The notes below the pieces were generated by a model. That model made no database searches and was not told where the DNA came from. It saw only the letters and a program-made list of their open reading frames with translations. The translations under genes and the position numbers were made by a program. A stretch of DNA of 64,000 bases from DASYKS01 sp035995205 (GTDB lineage: Bacteria; Acidobacteriota; Thermoanaerobaculia; Multivoradales; UBA5704), in the NCBI GenBank assembly GCA_035995205.1, contig DASYKS010000035.1, positions 6,755-70,754 of the forward strand. Direction: 5' to 3'. This document shows, one piece after another, positions 18,386 through 26,449 of this stretch. Each line of letters begins with the position of its first letter. The first letter of the stretch is position 1.

Positions 18386-18848
18386 ACGAGGTCGGTTCCT
18401 CCGAGGTGTCGGTTCGAGGCCTTGCGGCCCAGGAGGGAGCGCCACCGGCAGAATTCCATAGTGAAGTAAGATCTCGACAGCGAAAGCGAAGGCTCGGGCG
18501 TTCGTCCGCCGATATACCCGGAGAACGTGGGGTCTGCCAAGCCTGTCTTCACGGTGGAAGCCTTATGCTACGGAGCGTACTCCAGATGACCGAAGGGCGA
18601 CAATCCAAGATCGGTTTTTGAGACTCCCTTACCGGGTGACTCGACCGACCGCGGTCGTCAGCCCACGTCGCGGGGAGACCCGGGCCATTGCCCGGGATTC
18701 GAAGCCCCATCTTCGGATGACGGGAATTGCTTACCGACAAGCGAAGCCGGAACGGACTCGCGGAGTGTACTCCAAAAAATTGACGATAGAACCTGTCATT
18801 TTTTGTCGTCCGATTTGGACCCGTCCCACGACCCCGTCCCGCCCCTGA
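18386..18848. other. intergenic region with several palindromes, no gene seen
   Basis: This 463-bp divergent spacer holds several short symmetric elements. CGACCGCGGTCG at 18646-18657 is a perfect palindrome. CCCGGGC (18679-18685) and GCCCGGG (18690-18696) form a hairpin with a 4-nt loop. Two near-identical copies of CGGAG(C/T)GTACTCCA stand at 18571 and 18761. An A-tract/T-tract stem follows at about 18773-18804 (AAAAAAT, GAC, loop, GTC, ATTTTTT). I found no open frame with family features. It probably carries the sigma-factor promoter and perhaps a structured RNA or paired operators. Confidence 0.45.
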
Positions 18849-18854
18849 TATCCT
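18849..18854 (+). promoter_or_regulatory. putative -10 hexamer TATCCT of a leaderless promoter for aroC
   Basis: TATCCT with an upstream TGA (extended -10 like) ends 8 nt before the aroC ATG at 18863. No ribosome-binding site fits in the spacer. Confidence 0.5.
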
Positions 18855-18862
18855 GCCGGACG

Positions 18863-20053
18863 ATGCTCCGACGCCTCTCCTTCACCACCGCCGGCGAGAG
18901 CCACGGTCCCGGCCTGACGGCGATTCTCGCCGGCCTGCCCGCCGGGTTATCCGTCGACTGCTCCCTGCTCGAACGCGACCTCGCCCGGCGCCAGCATGGC
19001 TTCGGCCGCGGCCGGCGGATGGCGATCGAGCAGGACCGCGCCGAGATCCGAGGAGGGGTGCGCGGCGGCGAGACGATCGGCGGCCCGGTGGCGCTCTGGA
19101 TCGAGAACCGCGATTGGGTCAACTGGCAGCAGGTGATGGGGATCGCGCCCGGCGACGTCGATCCGCATCGCGCCGAGCTGCGGCGGGTGAAAAACCCCCG
19201 GCCCGGGCACGTCGATCTGCCCGGCGGCATCAAGTACGACCGCCGGGACCTGCGCGACGTGCTGGAACGGGCCTCGGCGCGCGAAACCGCGGCGCGGGTG
19301 GCTGCGGGAGCGTTCGCCAAGATGTTGCTCCGCGAGCTGGGCATCGAGATCCGGAGCGGCGTCCGCTCGCTTGGACCGATCGGCGCCGACCGCCCAACCC
19401 CCACCTGGGAGGATCTGCTGGGTGTCGACGACGGCTCGCCGTTGCGGGCGATCTACCGCGAGCTCGAGCCGGAGATGATCGCCCTGGTCGAAGAGGCGAA
19501 GGACGAAGGAGAGACCCTCGGCGGCGCGGTCACCGCGATCGCCCGCGGGGTGCCGGTGGGCCTTGGCTCCTACGTGCAATGGAGCGACAAGCTCGACGGC
19601 CGCCTCGCCCAGGCGGTGCTCTCGGTCCACGCGATCAAGGCGGTCGAGGTCGGCTCCGGGATCGCGGCGAGCGGCGGGTTCGGCAGCCTGGCCCACGATC
19701 CGATCGGACGGGCCGATGGGCGCTTCGTCCGGACGAGCAATCGGGCCGGCGGGCTGGAAGGGGGGGTCACCAACGGCGAAGACGTGGTGATCACCGCCTA
19801 CAAGAAACCGATAGCCACCCTCCGCAAGGGACTGCCCTCGGTCGATCTCGACACCCTCTCGGCCGCGCCCTCCCAGTACGAGCGGAGCGACGTGACCGCC
19901 CTGCCGGCGGCGGGAGTGATCGTCGAGGCGATGGTCGCCCTGGTGCTCGCCGACGCGATGCTCGAAAAGCTCGGCGGCGACTCCCTGGCCGAAGTCAAGG
20001 CGCATTACGAGGCGACAAAAGCGCTTCAAGAGCGTTGGCCGCTACGCAGTTAA
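18863..20053 (+). CDS. aroC: chorismate synthase
   Basis: Last step of the shikimate pathway: converts EPSP to chorismate with reduced FMN. 396 residues, full length. It opens with 'MLRRLSFTTAGESHGPGL' and has the conserved 'RRQHGFGRGRRM', 'NPRPGHVDLPGGIKY', 'RASARETAARVAAGA' and 'SVHAIKAVEVGSG' blocks. Toward the end come 'TSNRAGGLEGGVTNGE' and 'SDVTALPAAGVIVEAM'. All expected signatures are present. The start at 18863 is fixed by the family N-terminus and by the promoter hexamer 8 nt upstream. It lies far from aroB in this window. Confidence 0.97.
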   Translation: MLRRLSFTTAGESHGPGLTAILAGLPAGLSVDCSLLERDLARRQHGFGRGRRMAIEQDRAEIRGGVRGGETIGGPVALWIENRDWVNWQQVMGIAPGDVDPHRAELRRVKNPRPGHVDLPGGIKYDRRDLRDVLERASARETAARVAAGAFAKMLLRELGIEIRSGVRSLGPIGADRPTPTWEDLLGVDDGSPLRAIYRELEPEMIALVEEAKDEGETLGGAVTAIARGVPVGLGSYVQWSDKLDGRLAQAVLSVHAIKAVEVGSGIAASGGFGSLAHDPIGRADGRFVRTSNRAGGLEGGVTNGEDVVITAYKKPIATLRKGLPSVDLDTLSAAPSQYERSDVTALPAAGVIVEAMVALVLADAMLEKLGGDSLAEVKAHYEATKALQERWPLRS

Positions 20054-20122
20054 CGGGTCGCGTATACTTCCCCCATCCGATCTCGCCCAATTGCGAGCTG
20101 AAACCTTGAAAAGGAGACGATC

Positions 20123-20509
20123 ATCAGCGCGAGAGTGTTCGTCGGCAACCTCAGTGACTACACGACACAGGGCGACCTTCAGGCGCTGTTTGCCGAGGTC
20201 GGCGAAGTGGTTGAAGTCTTCCTTCCCTCCGACCGCGCCACCGGCAGACCGCGAGGATTCGCGTTCATCGAGTTCGGCGACGACGCGCAGGCGGCCGCGG
20301 CGATCGAAAAGTTCGAAGGCCACGAGCTCGAAGGGCGCAAGATCCGGGTGACCGAAGCCGAAGACCGGCGAGCCGGCGGGCCGGGCGGATTTTCCGGCGG
20401 CGGTGGCGCAGGGGGAGGCGGCGGCGGATTCCGGCCCCCCGCGGCCAAGAATCGACCGAAGCCCAAAGGCAGCCGACGCAACCTCCGCGGCCGGAAGCGG
20501 AGCCTGTAG
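20123..20509 (+). CDS. RRM-domain RNA-binding protein with Gly-rich basic tail (probable ATC start)
   Basis: Single RRM protein, 128 residues. RNP2 is 'VFVGNL' and RNP1 is 'RGFAFIEF'; a Gly-rich linker and a basic tail ('RRNLRGRKRSL') follow. It probably binds single-stranded RNA. The best ribosome-binding site, AAGGAG at 20111-20116, is spaced 6 nt before an ATC codon at 20123. That start would give 'MSARVFVGNL', the usual N-terminus of bacterial RRM proteins. The first standard start is a GTG at 20135, 18 nt from the ribosome-binding site and inside the first beta strand. I place the start at ATC but it is uncertain. Follows aroC by 69 bp. Confidence 0.8.
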   Translation: MSARVFVGNLSDYTTQGDLQALFAEVGEVVEVFLPSDRATGRPRGFAFIEFGDDAQAAAAIEKFEGHELEGRKIRVTEAEDRRAGGPGGFSGGGGAGGGGGGFRPPAAKNRPKPKGSRRNLRGRKRSL

Positions 20510-20533
20510 GCGAAAGCGTACGACCGAGCACCC

Positions 20534-20593
20534 CTCCTGGGTGCGCGGGCGTCTCGCCCGCATTGGCGGGCCAGAGGCCCGCGCACCCAGGAG
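20534..20593. repeat. 60-nt nested hairpin (REP-like) after the RRM gene
   Basis: CTCCTGGGTGCGCGGGC at 20534-20550 pairs perfectly with 20577-20593. Inside it GCCCGC (20556-20561) and GCGGGC (20566-20571) form a second stem with an ATTG loop. It lies between convergent genes, so it may act as a bidirectional transcription barrier or be a mobile REP/MITE-like copy. There is no T-tract. Confidence 0.7.
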
Positions 20594-20616
20594 AGACCTG
20601 TGTACCAGCCGGGGCT

Positions 20617-21540
20617 TTAGCGAGAGCGGGAGCCCGCGAGCCGTAGCAACGTCCCCAGAGCGTAAAGAATACTGGCCACCCCGGCCGCCAGCCCTACCAC
20701 CACGACCTGCATCCCCCAAAGGATCGCGGTCGCCGCGGCCCAGACGCTCAGCCAGACCGCGAGCCAAAGGGCACCCAGCGCAGCGAGTGGACTCAAAAGC
20801 ACGAATCCGAGCAACACCCCGGGGCGCATCCAGGGGATCTGCCAACCGCGCCTCAAGGCACCCGTGATACCGCCGAACGGCCCGAGCCCGGCGCTCCGCC
20901 AGGCCTTCCGCCAGAACGCGAGGCCGCTGGCTTCGACCACCAACTCCGCCGCACCCAAGAGACTCGCAGGGTCTGGGACCTCTTCCCCACCTCCGCCGCA
21001 GGCGCGACAGTGCTGCTCGAACCGACTCGCCCGCCGTCCGGCATGCTCGTACGCATCGGTCTCGATCGGATGGCCGTCGTAGAGAAATCGGTTCGCCGCC
21101 GCGCAAGCCAGGTAAAGAATCGGAAACGGCCGGACCAAGCCGATCCCCCAACCGCCGAGAGTCTCCTGGATCTGGAGCGCATGGAACGCTTCATGGACCA
21201 GGATGCCGAGATTCTCGACTTGATCGGTCCGGAAGGATTCTCGCCGCACGTGGATCCCCACCCGTCGCACGCCGAACGTCTCGGGCAGAGTGATCGCCTG
21301 GTAAGGACCGAGCGAAAGCAGGTGCGGCATGCCGAGACGGAAATTTACGCGCGCGAGAACGAGCCGCGGGTAGACCGTCTTAAGCACTGAAACCAACTCG
21401 GCGGGCGGCGCGACGCGCGGCGGCACCGCCCAATGCCAGACCGCGAGCGCGGCGTTGCGGAGCCTGTCGCCGAGGGGCGGTCTGGGGAGAGGATCTTGCG
21501 GCACGTCGGAGACGATATCTCCGCCGTCCGAAACCTGCAC
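20617..21540 (-). CDS. membrane-anchored zincin-like protein (HExxH)
   Basis: Protein of about 307 residues. A zincin motif 'ILVHEAFHALQIQE' is followed by 'YDGHPIETDAY', whose Glu can be the third zinc ligand, as in DUF4157-like proteins. A 'HCRACGGGGEE' stretch and two hydrophobic helices close the C-terminus ('GVLLGFVLLSPLAALGALWLAVWLSV' region and 'AILWGMQVVVVGLAAGVASI'). The start is unclear: I choose a GTG at 21540, since upstream sequence is low-complexity and overlaps the divergent gene. It may be a membrane metallopeptidase; the substrate is unknown. It is divergent from the broken CHAT gene. Confidence 0.6.
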   Translation of the reverse strand: MQVSDGGDIVSDVPQDPLPRPPLGDRLRNAALAVWHWAVPPRVAPPAELVSVLKTVYPRLVLARVNFRLGMPHLLSLGPYQAITLPETFGVRRVGIHVRRESFRTDQVENLGILVHEAFHALQIQETLGGWGIGLVRPFPILYLACAAANRFLYDGHPIETDAYEHAGRRASRFEQHCRACGGGGEEVPDPASLLGAAELVVEASGLAFWRKAWRSAGLGPFGGITGALRRGWQIPWMRPGVLLGFVLLSPLAALGALWLAVWLSVWAAATAILWGMQVVVVGLAAGVASILYALGTLLRLAGSRSR

Positions 21541-21561
21541 CTGCGGCCGTCCACAACCCAA

Positions 21562-22712
21562 ATGCGCGCGCAAGACCTGAACCGCCTTCCTTCCTGGCTC
21601 CCCTGGATCATCGGTTGCGCCCTGGGCCTCTGGATCGGTTGGGTCCCCACCTCGCGCCTCGATCCTTTCCGCGAGCTGCGGCCGTCCCCCGGGCGCCTCG
21701 TCGGCCTGGCCTACCGGGCACAGATTGGCAACCCTCCGAGAAAGCGAGCGATCGAGGTCAGCAAGGACAAACGACCGTCTCGTCTTGGAGGAAGACAGCC
21801 TTCGCAAAACCGACAAGCTCCGCTCGCGGGCGGTCTTTTCTCTCGCCGAGAATCGGCCCGATCCGGCAGTCGAATACCTCGAAGAGGCAGTAGAGACCAC
21901 CGAGGGACTGGAACAGTCGCTCCTGCGCAACGACCTCGCCGCGGTCCTGCTCGCCCGGTCGTGGCCCGGCTGGAAGGACCGGCCCGGATTCTTCTCGCGT
22001 GGCGACGATCTATTCCGCGCGGTCGATCTCGCGGCGCAATCGTTGGAGATTCTCCCGGAGCTAAAGGAGGCGCAGTTCAACCTGGCTCTCGGTCTCGAAA
22101 CGCTGAGCCTGCGCGAAACCGCCAAGGAGGAATGGCGGCGCTACCTCGCTCTCGATCCGGGCTCGCCCTGGGCGGATGAGGCGAAGGAACACCTGCGGCG
22201 GCTGGCGATTCCCATTCCGATCAAGCCGCAGCCGAATGCGATGAATCCTGAAGGTTCTCTCGACGAGGCCGATCCCGCAGTGCCGATCTACCTTGCGGGC
22301 CGCCAGGCGCTTCGCGAGCAAAGGTACGGCGAGGCACGGATTGCGTTCCGTAAGGCGCGCAAGATGTGGCGGCCGAGTAATCCACGGATGGCGGGGTGGG
22401 CGACGTATCGTCTTGCCCTTTGTGATTACTTCGAGCCGAGGTATGCCAAGGGCGCCGCTCTGCCTCATTACTACATCTATAATGAGGGCCCGGTTGCCGG
22501 CTGCCGTCGCAACTCTCACACCGATCAACGACCGTTCGGCGCCTCTCTTCTTCAAACCGTTCTATGCCCATCTCGACCAGACGGGCGATTCGATTCGGGC
22601 GCTTCGTCAGACCCAGATCGATTTCGCCCTCGGTCCCGATCCGGAAGGCACTCCCCGCATTTGGGCGCCGTATGTCGTGATGATCTCCCCAGGGTTGCCG
22701 GTACCGGAGTAG
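21562..22712 (+). pseudogene. broken TPR-CHAT protein gene (frameshifts and internal deletion)
   Basis: Remnant of a TPR/CHAT (caspase-like) protein. The first frame gives a transmembrane N-terminus ('LPWIIGCALGLWIGW') to about 21715. A shifted frame then carries TPR-like helices ('LRNDLAAVLLARSW', 'EEWRRYLALDPGSPWADEAKEHL'). Near 22490-22530 the frame shifts again into the CHAT C-terminus ('SAPLFFKPFYAHLDQTGDSI', 'APYVVMISPGLPVPE', stop at 22712). The central catalytic CHAT portion is missing. The 3' 210 bp occurs again at 24691. The following 150 bp holds only a palindrome, TTAGCGCGCTAA, at 22839. The gene is not functional as it stands. Confidence 0.7.
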
Positions 22713-22862
22713 AGGGTCGGACGATCTCGTCAAGCTCTTCTCCATTCTCACGCGTTCACGACGGAGGTTGGCCAGAAGCCTCGACTGTAGACGGTACAGG
22801 CCCGGTACCCGCGTCGATCGGAGCGGAGAGTCGCGTCGTTAGCGCGCTAAGTCCCACGTTGC

Positions 22863-24014
22863 TCAGAGTATTTCGCCGAAAGATAGCTCGGCTTTCATCT
22901 TCGCGCTCGCATTGGGTTCTGCCATCTTCTCGGCAAATGTGAAGAGAGGTTCCACGCTCACATTGCCTCTTGCCTTCGGCAACGTCACGTTAAGATTGAT
23001 AAATTGGCCTTTTGTACTGTCTTCGACCAAGTAGAAGTTTGGGTGTTCTTTGACAACCTGCAGGAACCGTTTTCTAGGTACCCTAGATGTAAAGCCGAAG
23101 GTTCCTTGCGAAGTAACTTGCACCTGAGTTGATTTGGGCTCGGCCTCAGTTGTTTTGGGTGTGAGATCTAAAATATCAGCAATATCAACGTAGTTCCCCG
23201 ACTTAGGGAGTCGTACGCTTAGAATTAAGTCGTTCTTGGTCTTTGATGCGCCGGCAAAGGCAATATTTGGTGCGGCCTCTACTTGAGACCTAAATGGCCC
23301 CAACCCGACCGACTTCTGCGAGAGGGAATAGACGAACTTGGGCTTGTCTCCAAGAACTTTACCAACCCACGTGTACTTGACTTTTGCCAGGCTAAACAAA
23401 GGCGTTAGTTTGCTCGCGGCCACGATTTCTAGACCCACGGACCCCTGAGATTTCACTTTGACAGAGGCTCCTGCTTTTAAGAGATCGACAACCGGCGTCC
23501 CAGAAGCATCTCCTTCTAGATTGATTTCCGTGTTCTTCGCTTCCGTCTGTAGGATGGTAGCCGATTCCGCCTTGATGATTCTTGTCACGACAACGTAATC
23601 GAGTTGCCATTCGTTTTTTTCAACGAGTTCCAAGAGTTTGTGCCCTAAAGCCACAAGATTTTCAATTGCGTAGCCAGTACACCCGTAGAGGGCAAGGTAG
23701 ACAGAGTGCGCTTTCGAGAATCCAATAGTCAGCTTAGCGGCACCGATCCCTGCCGAGGTGGGAATACCGCTGGCCGAGGCCGCTATCGCTACTTCTTTCA
23801 CACCCGCGGACATGAACTTGTATGTAGCGTTAGTGTTAGGATCTTTTGTTACCTGAGTAGGTATGCCGAAATTTTTGAGATGAGAGAGGGGAACAAAAAC
23901 GTTGCCGTGTAGCTGGCCCACCGTGCCCACCTTTATATTGTCCGTGGGGAGCCAAGTCGCGTATCGTTGGATTTGGTTGCGTACTTCGTCGGTATAGACG
24001 TCAGCGGCTGCCAT
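22863..24014 (-). CDS. unrecognised AT-rich (foreign) protein of 383 residues
   Basis: I do not recognise this family. Codon use and base composition differ sharply from the neighbours (many A/T-ending codons), which marks recent transfer. The ATG at 24014 has GGAGG 6 nt upstream and a good promoter. The N-terminal half has 'WLPTDNIKVGTVGQL', 'FVPLSHLKNFGIP' and a Gly/Ala-rich region ('EVAIAASASGIPTSAGIGAA'). The middle has 'YVVVTRIIKAESATI' and 'GASVKVKSQGSVGLEIV', suggesting long amphipathic beta strands. No signal peptide is clear. A gasdermin- or pore-like fold is possible from the strand pattern, but this is a weak guess. It is flanked by CHAT and carotenoid-oxygenase fragments. Confidence 0.75.
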   Translation of the reverse strand: MAAADVYTDEVRNQIQRYATWLPTDNIKVGTVGQLHGNVFVPLSHLKNFGIPTQVTKDPNTNATYKFMSAGVKEVAIAASASGIPTSAGIGAAKLTIGFSKAHSVYLALYGCTGYAIENLVALGHKLLELVEKNEWQLDYVVVTRIIKAESATILQTEAKNTEINLEGDASGTPVVDLLKAGASVKVKSQGSVGLEIVAASKLTPLFSLAKVKYTWVGKVLGDKPKFVYSLSQKSVGLGPFRSQVEAAPNIAFAGASKTKNDLILSVRLPKSGNYVDIADILDLTPKTTEAEPKSTQVQVTSQGTFGFTSRVPRKRFLQVVKEHPNFYLVEDSTKGQFINLNVTLPKARGNVSVEPLFTFAEKMAEPNASAKMKAELSFGEIL

Positions 24015-24072
24015 AACGTTCCTCCGAGGACTAGCTATCCGTGGACCGAGAATTTCGAGTGTACCGTAATCA

Positions 24073-24102
24073 ATTCTACCCTGCGAAGACGGGCCAAGAC
24101 AA
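24073..24102 (-). promoter_or_regulatory. sigma-70-type promoter for the AT-rich gene
   Basis: On the minus strand TTGTCT (24102-24097) and TAGAAT (24078-24073) are 18 nt apart, about 60 nt upstream of the ATG at 24014. The foreign gene thus brings its own leadered promoter with a ribosome-binding site, unlike the leaderless genes around it. Confidence 0.5.
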
Positions 24103-24150
24103 ATAACAATATGCCCAAAACCGACTGATTCCGATGCCCGGCAATCTCTA

Positions 24151-24173
24151 CCGGAGGCAAGCTCCGCCCCTAC
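24151..24173. repeat. short palindromic repeat (GGGGCGGAGCTTGCCTCC family)
   Basis: The segment is the inverse of the repeat at 38801: a stem of Cys/Gly-rich complementary bases around AGCTTGCC, ending in CCCCTAC. It marks the junction between the foreign gene's promoter region and the carotenoid-oxygenase fragment. Confidence 0.55.
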
Positions 24174-24196
24174 TTCTGACATTGTTCGCAATAGCT

Positions 24197-24692
24197 TTAC
24201 GCCGGCACGAACGTCGCGTGGAAGCAAAGATGCTGCGCTTCGGGCTTTCGGCCCTGCCGCGACGTTCCAAGCGTCGAACACCACGGCAACGGCTGATACT
24301 GCTCGTACGCCGGGCGGTCGAGCTCGAACAGGTCGACGGTCAGACGGTCGCTTTCATCCCAGGCGTTGGCGAGATGCAGGCAATAGCTGCCGTCGAGCGG
24401 AACCGTCGCCACCTCCTCCCCCGTCTCGCGCTCCACCACCAGCAGCCGGCTGCCCAGCTCTGCGCGGCAGATCAGGCAGTCGAAGAGCAATTTGCCCTCG
24501 GCGAGAAGCGGACCGACTTCGATCACTTACGGGGAGAGGTGGAAGATACAGAACCGCTCGGAAACGGCGAAGTCGGGGATCACCGCCGGCCGGGCGGTCG
24601 AGCGGAATCCAGCGGCGTAGGGCGAGAATGCCGTCCGGCGCGAAGCAATAGAGCGTTACGCTCGGTTGCGCGCCGGAGAATGAGACGCCGAA
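24197..24692 (-). pseudogene. carotenoid-oxygenase gene fragment with internal deletion
   Basis: Degraded partial copy of the intact carotenoid oxygenase at 26450-27904. It retains 'GVSFSGAQPSVTLY', 'VGPLLAEGKLLFDCL', 'LLVVERETGEEVA', 'YCLHLANAWDE' and the terminal 'QHLCFHATFVPA' with its own stop. About 115 residues between 'YQPLP' and 'FDAWNVAAGP' are deleted, and the frame shifts in the 'IPLDRPA' region. The 5' end is truncated at 24692, where it joins the second CHAT fragment through a perfect palindrome (CCGAACG, AC, CGTTCGG at 24688-24703). Confidence 0.75.
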
Positions 24693-24899
24693 CGACCGTT
24701 CGGCGCCTCTCTTCTTCAAGCCGTTCTATGCCCACCTCGACCAGACGGGCGATCCGATTCGGGCGCTTCGGCAAACGCAGGTCGATTTTGCCCGCGGCCC
24801 CGATCCGGAAGGGACTCTCCGCGTCTGGGCACCATATGTCGTGATGATTTCGCCTGGATTGCCGCTGCCGGAGTAGATGGGCGGGCGATCTCGTCAAGG
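24691..24899 (+). pseudogene. second copy of the CHAT 3' end
   Basis: About 209 bp closely matching 22527-22735, including 'PLFFKPFYAHLDQTGD', 'APYVVMISPGLPLPE' and the stop, and continuing past the stop to CGATCTCGTCAAG. No start or upstream coding part is present, so it is a dead fragment from a segmental duplication. The 21-bp array B begins 20 bp later. Confidence 0.75.
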
Positions 24900-24918
24900 T
24901 CGCACTTTCGAGGAGGGC

Positions 24919-25239
24919 CGAGTCCGGCTGATTCGGACCGCGGTCCGAGAGCCCGGGACCCAGGTCTGGATGATCCGGACCCAGGTCCGAGAGCCCGGGG
25001 CTCAGGTCTGGACGATCCGGACCGAGGTCCGAGACCCCGGGACCCAGGCCTGGACGAATCGGACCGAGGTCCGAGACTCCGGGACTCGGGTCCGGACGAC
25101 TCGCACTGAGGTCCGAGACTCCGAGACCAGGCACGGACGATCCGGACCGAGGTCCAAGAGCCCGGGACCCAGGTCCGGACAATCCGGACCGAGGTCCGCG
25201 CCCCCGAAGCCGAGGTCCGAGAGCCCCGGCTCCCGGGTC
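24919..25239. repeat. degenerate tandem array, 21-bp period, about 15 units (array B)
   Basis: Units run every 21 bp from 24919; only one unit (25129-25148) is one base short. Two unit types alternate, so there is also a 42-bp period: one contains GAGGTCCGAGAGCCCGGGAC, the other CAGGTCTGGATGATCCGGAC. Each unit is nearly self-complementary (GGTCC at the start, GGACC at the end). The period matches arrays A and C although the sequence is unrelated. It lies between the second CHAT fragment and the third carotenoid-oxygenase fragment. Confidence 0.85.
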
Positions 25240-25271
25240 CAAACGTAGATCTCGCTCCTACTTTCTGATGA

Positions 25272-25335
25272 TTATTCCGCCGGTACGAACGTCGCGTGGA
25301 AGCAGAGATGCTGGGGCTCGGGAAACCTCAATCGC
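25272..25335 (-). pseudogene. third carotenoid-oxygenase 3' end fragment
   Basis: About 60 bp coding 'ARLRFPEPQHLCFHATFVPAE' and a stop, matching the last 20 residues of the intact gene at 26450. It overlaps the end of the DUF3592-like gene in another frame, so that gene's last codons lie in duplicated oxygenase sequence. Confidence 0.65.
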
Positions 25336-26410
25336 GCGCGGTCCAGTCGGGCCGCCCGGTGGGAAAGGAGGTCGGTTCATCGGGCAGATCCGCTCTTCCG
25401 CCGCGCCCGAATCTCTTCCGCACGCCCGCGTACACGCCGCCCACGCCCACGGCGAGGAAGGCGAGCGGCACGAGCAGCAGAAACACCCAGCCGCCGAAGC
25501 TGCGATCCAGCACGGCGTTGTACGAATCTTTAGGATCGACGAAGCAGAACGCGCGGCTTCCCACCGGCAGCCGCGCCACCACCGCGGCTTTTCCTTCGTA
25601 ACCCGAAGTGGAGCCGCCGAGGAAACGATAACGGCTCGACTTGTAGCGCCGCCCGCCGATCTCGTACTCGTAGACCGCCTCGACGCTGTAGGTCGTGCTG
25701 TCGTCTCCCGAATGGCTGCGCACGGCGCTATAGAGAATCGTGCACGGCACCTCCGGCCAGCTCCGCGCGGCGATCGTTCGGAGGACCGGCCGGCCGAAGA
25801 ACACCGACAGGCCAAGGCCGACCAGCAGGAAGAGACCGAAGAACAGGGCGCGCAAGAGCTCGCCGGTGTTCCGGCCCACCGGGATCTCGCGCACGCCATC
25901 GACCGCCGGGGGAGTCCCCTTGCGCCAGGGGAGGATCAGAAGCACCGCACCGATGCCCGCGATGAGAAGCGGCAGCAGAATGACCAGACCGCCCCAGAGA
26001 CTCTTCCTCTGAAGTGCCACGTTCTCCGGATGTTGGGGATCGACGTAGCAATCCGTGCGCGCGCCTTCCGGATACGACTCTTCGAGCCGCTGCGCTGAGG
26101 CGAGGTCGGACGACCCGACATAGCCTTCCCGGTAGACCTCGCCTTTCCGCTCGCGCCCTTCGGCCGTATAGCGGTAGGAAAAGACGACCCGGAAACGTTC
26201 GCCCTCGGCCGCGGCGCCCGGATTCTCCTCCACTCGGCTCGACTCGATCACGCAATCGATGGGGGGCCGGCGGTGGGCTACCTGATCGCGCAGAATGGCC
26301 TTGGCCACCACGCCGGTGAAGTACAATCCCAGGCCGAGGAGGATCACGCCGAAGATCGTGCCGCCGACGCGGCCCGACATGATTTTGGGGGTTGAAACCG
26401 TGATCTGCAT
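25328..26410 (-). CDS. DUF3592-like membrane protein
   Basis: 360 residues, with about four transmembrane helices: 'GGTIFGVILLGLGLYFTGVV' near 17, 'LVILLPLLIAGIGAVLLI' near 137, 'LLRALFFGLFLLVGLGLSVF' near 178, and 'WVFLLLVPLAFLAVGVGGVY' near 313. Two similar extracellular modules carry 'RFRVVFSYRYTAEGRE'/'EAVYEYEIGGRRYKSSRY' and 'ARTDCYVDPQHPENVAL'/'SRAFCFVDPKDSYNAVL'. The Cys-Val-Asp-Pro motif before an N-A-V/L is the DUF3592 hallmark; here the domain is doubled. Function unknown. It sits 39 nt after the carotenoid oxygenase and may be co-transcribed. Its final codons overlap a duplicated oxygenase fragment. Confidence 0.8.
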   Translation of the reverse strand: MQITVSTPKIMSGRVGGTIFGVILLGLGLYFTGVVAKAILRDQVAHRRPPIDCVIESSRVEENPGAAAEGERFRVVFSYRYTAEGRERKGEVYREGYVGSSDLASAQRLEESYPEGARTDCYVDPQHPENVALQRKSLWGGLVILLPLLIAGIGAVLLILPWRKGTPPAVDGVREIPVGRNTGELLRALFFGLFLLVGLGLSVFFGRPVLRTIAARSWPEVPCTILYSAVRSHSGDDSTTYSVEAVYEYEIGGRRYKSSRYRFLGGSTSGYEGKAAVVARLPVGSRAFCFVDPKDSYNAVLDRSFGGWVFLLLVPLAFLAVGVGGVYAGVRKRFGRGGRADLPDEPTSFPTGRPDWTARD

Positions 26411-26449
26411 CGTTCCCGATGGGGTACCTTCGGAAGTTATCTCCGAATA

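Noticed and set aside
18640..18720. tRNA-like segment with ATTCGAA near GGG and CCC stems
   Set aside because: No acceptor stem, anticodon arm or CCA-compatible 3' end could be paired, and the T-loop match is imperfect.
24580..25242. Proline/glycine-rich minus-strand protein across array B
   Set aside because: It consists of repeat units and oxygenase or CHAT fragments read in the wrong frame.
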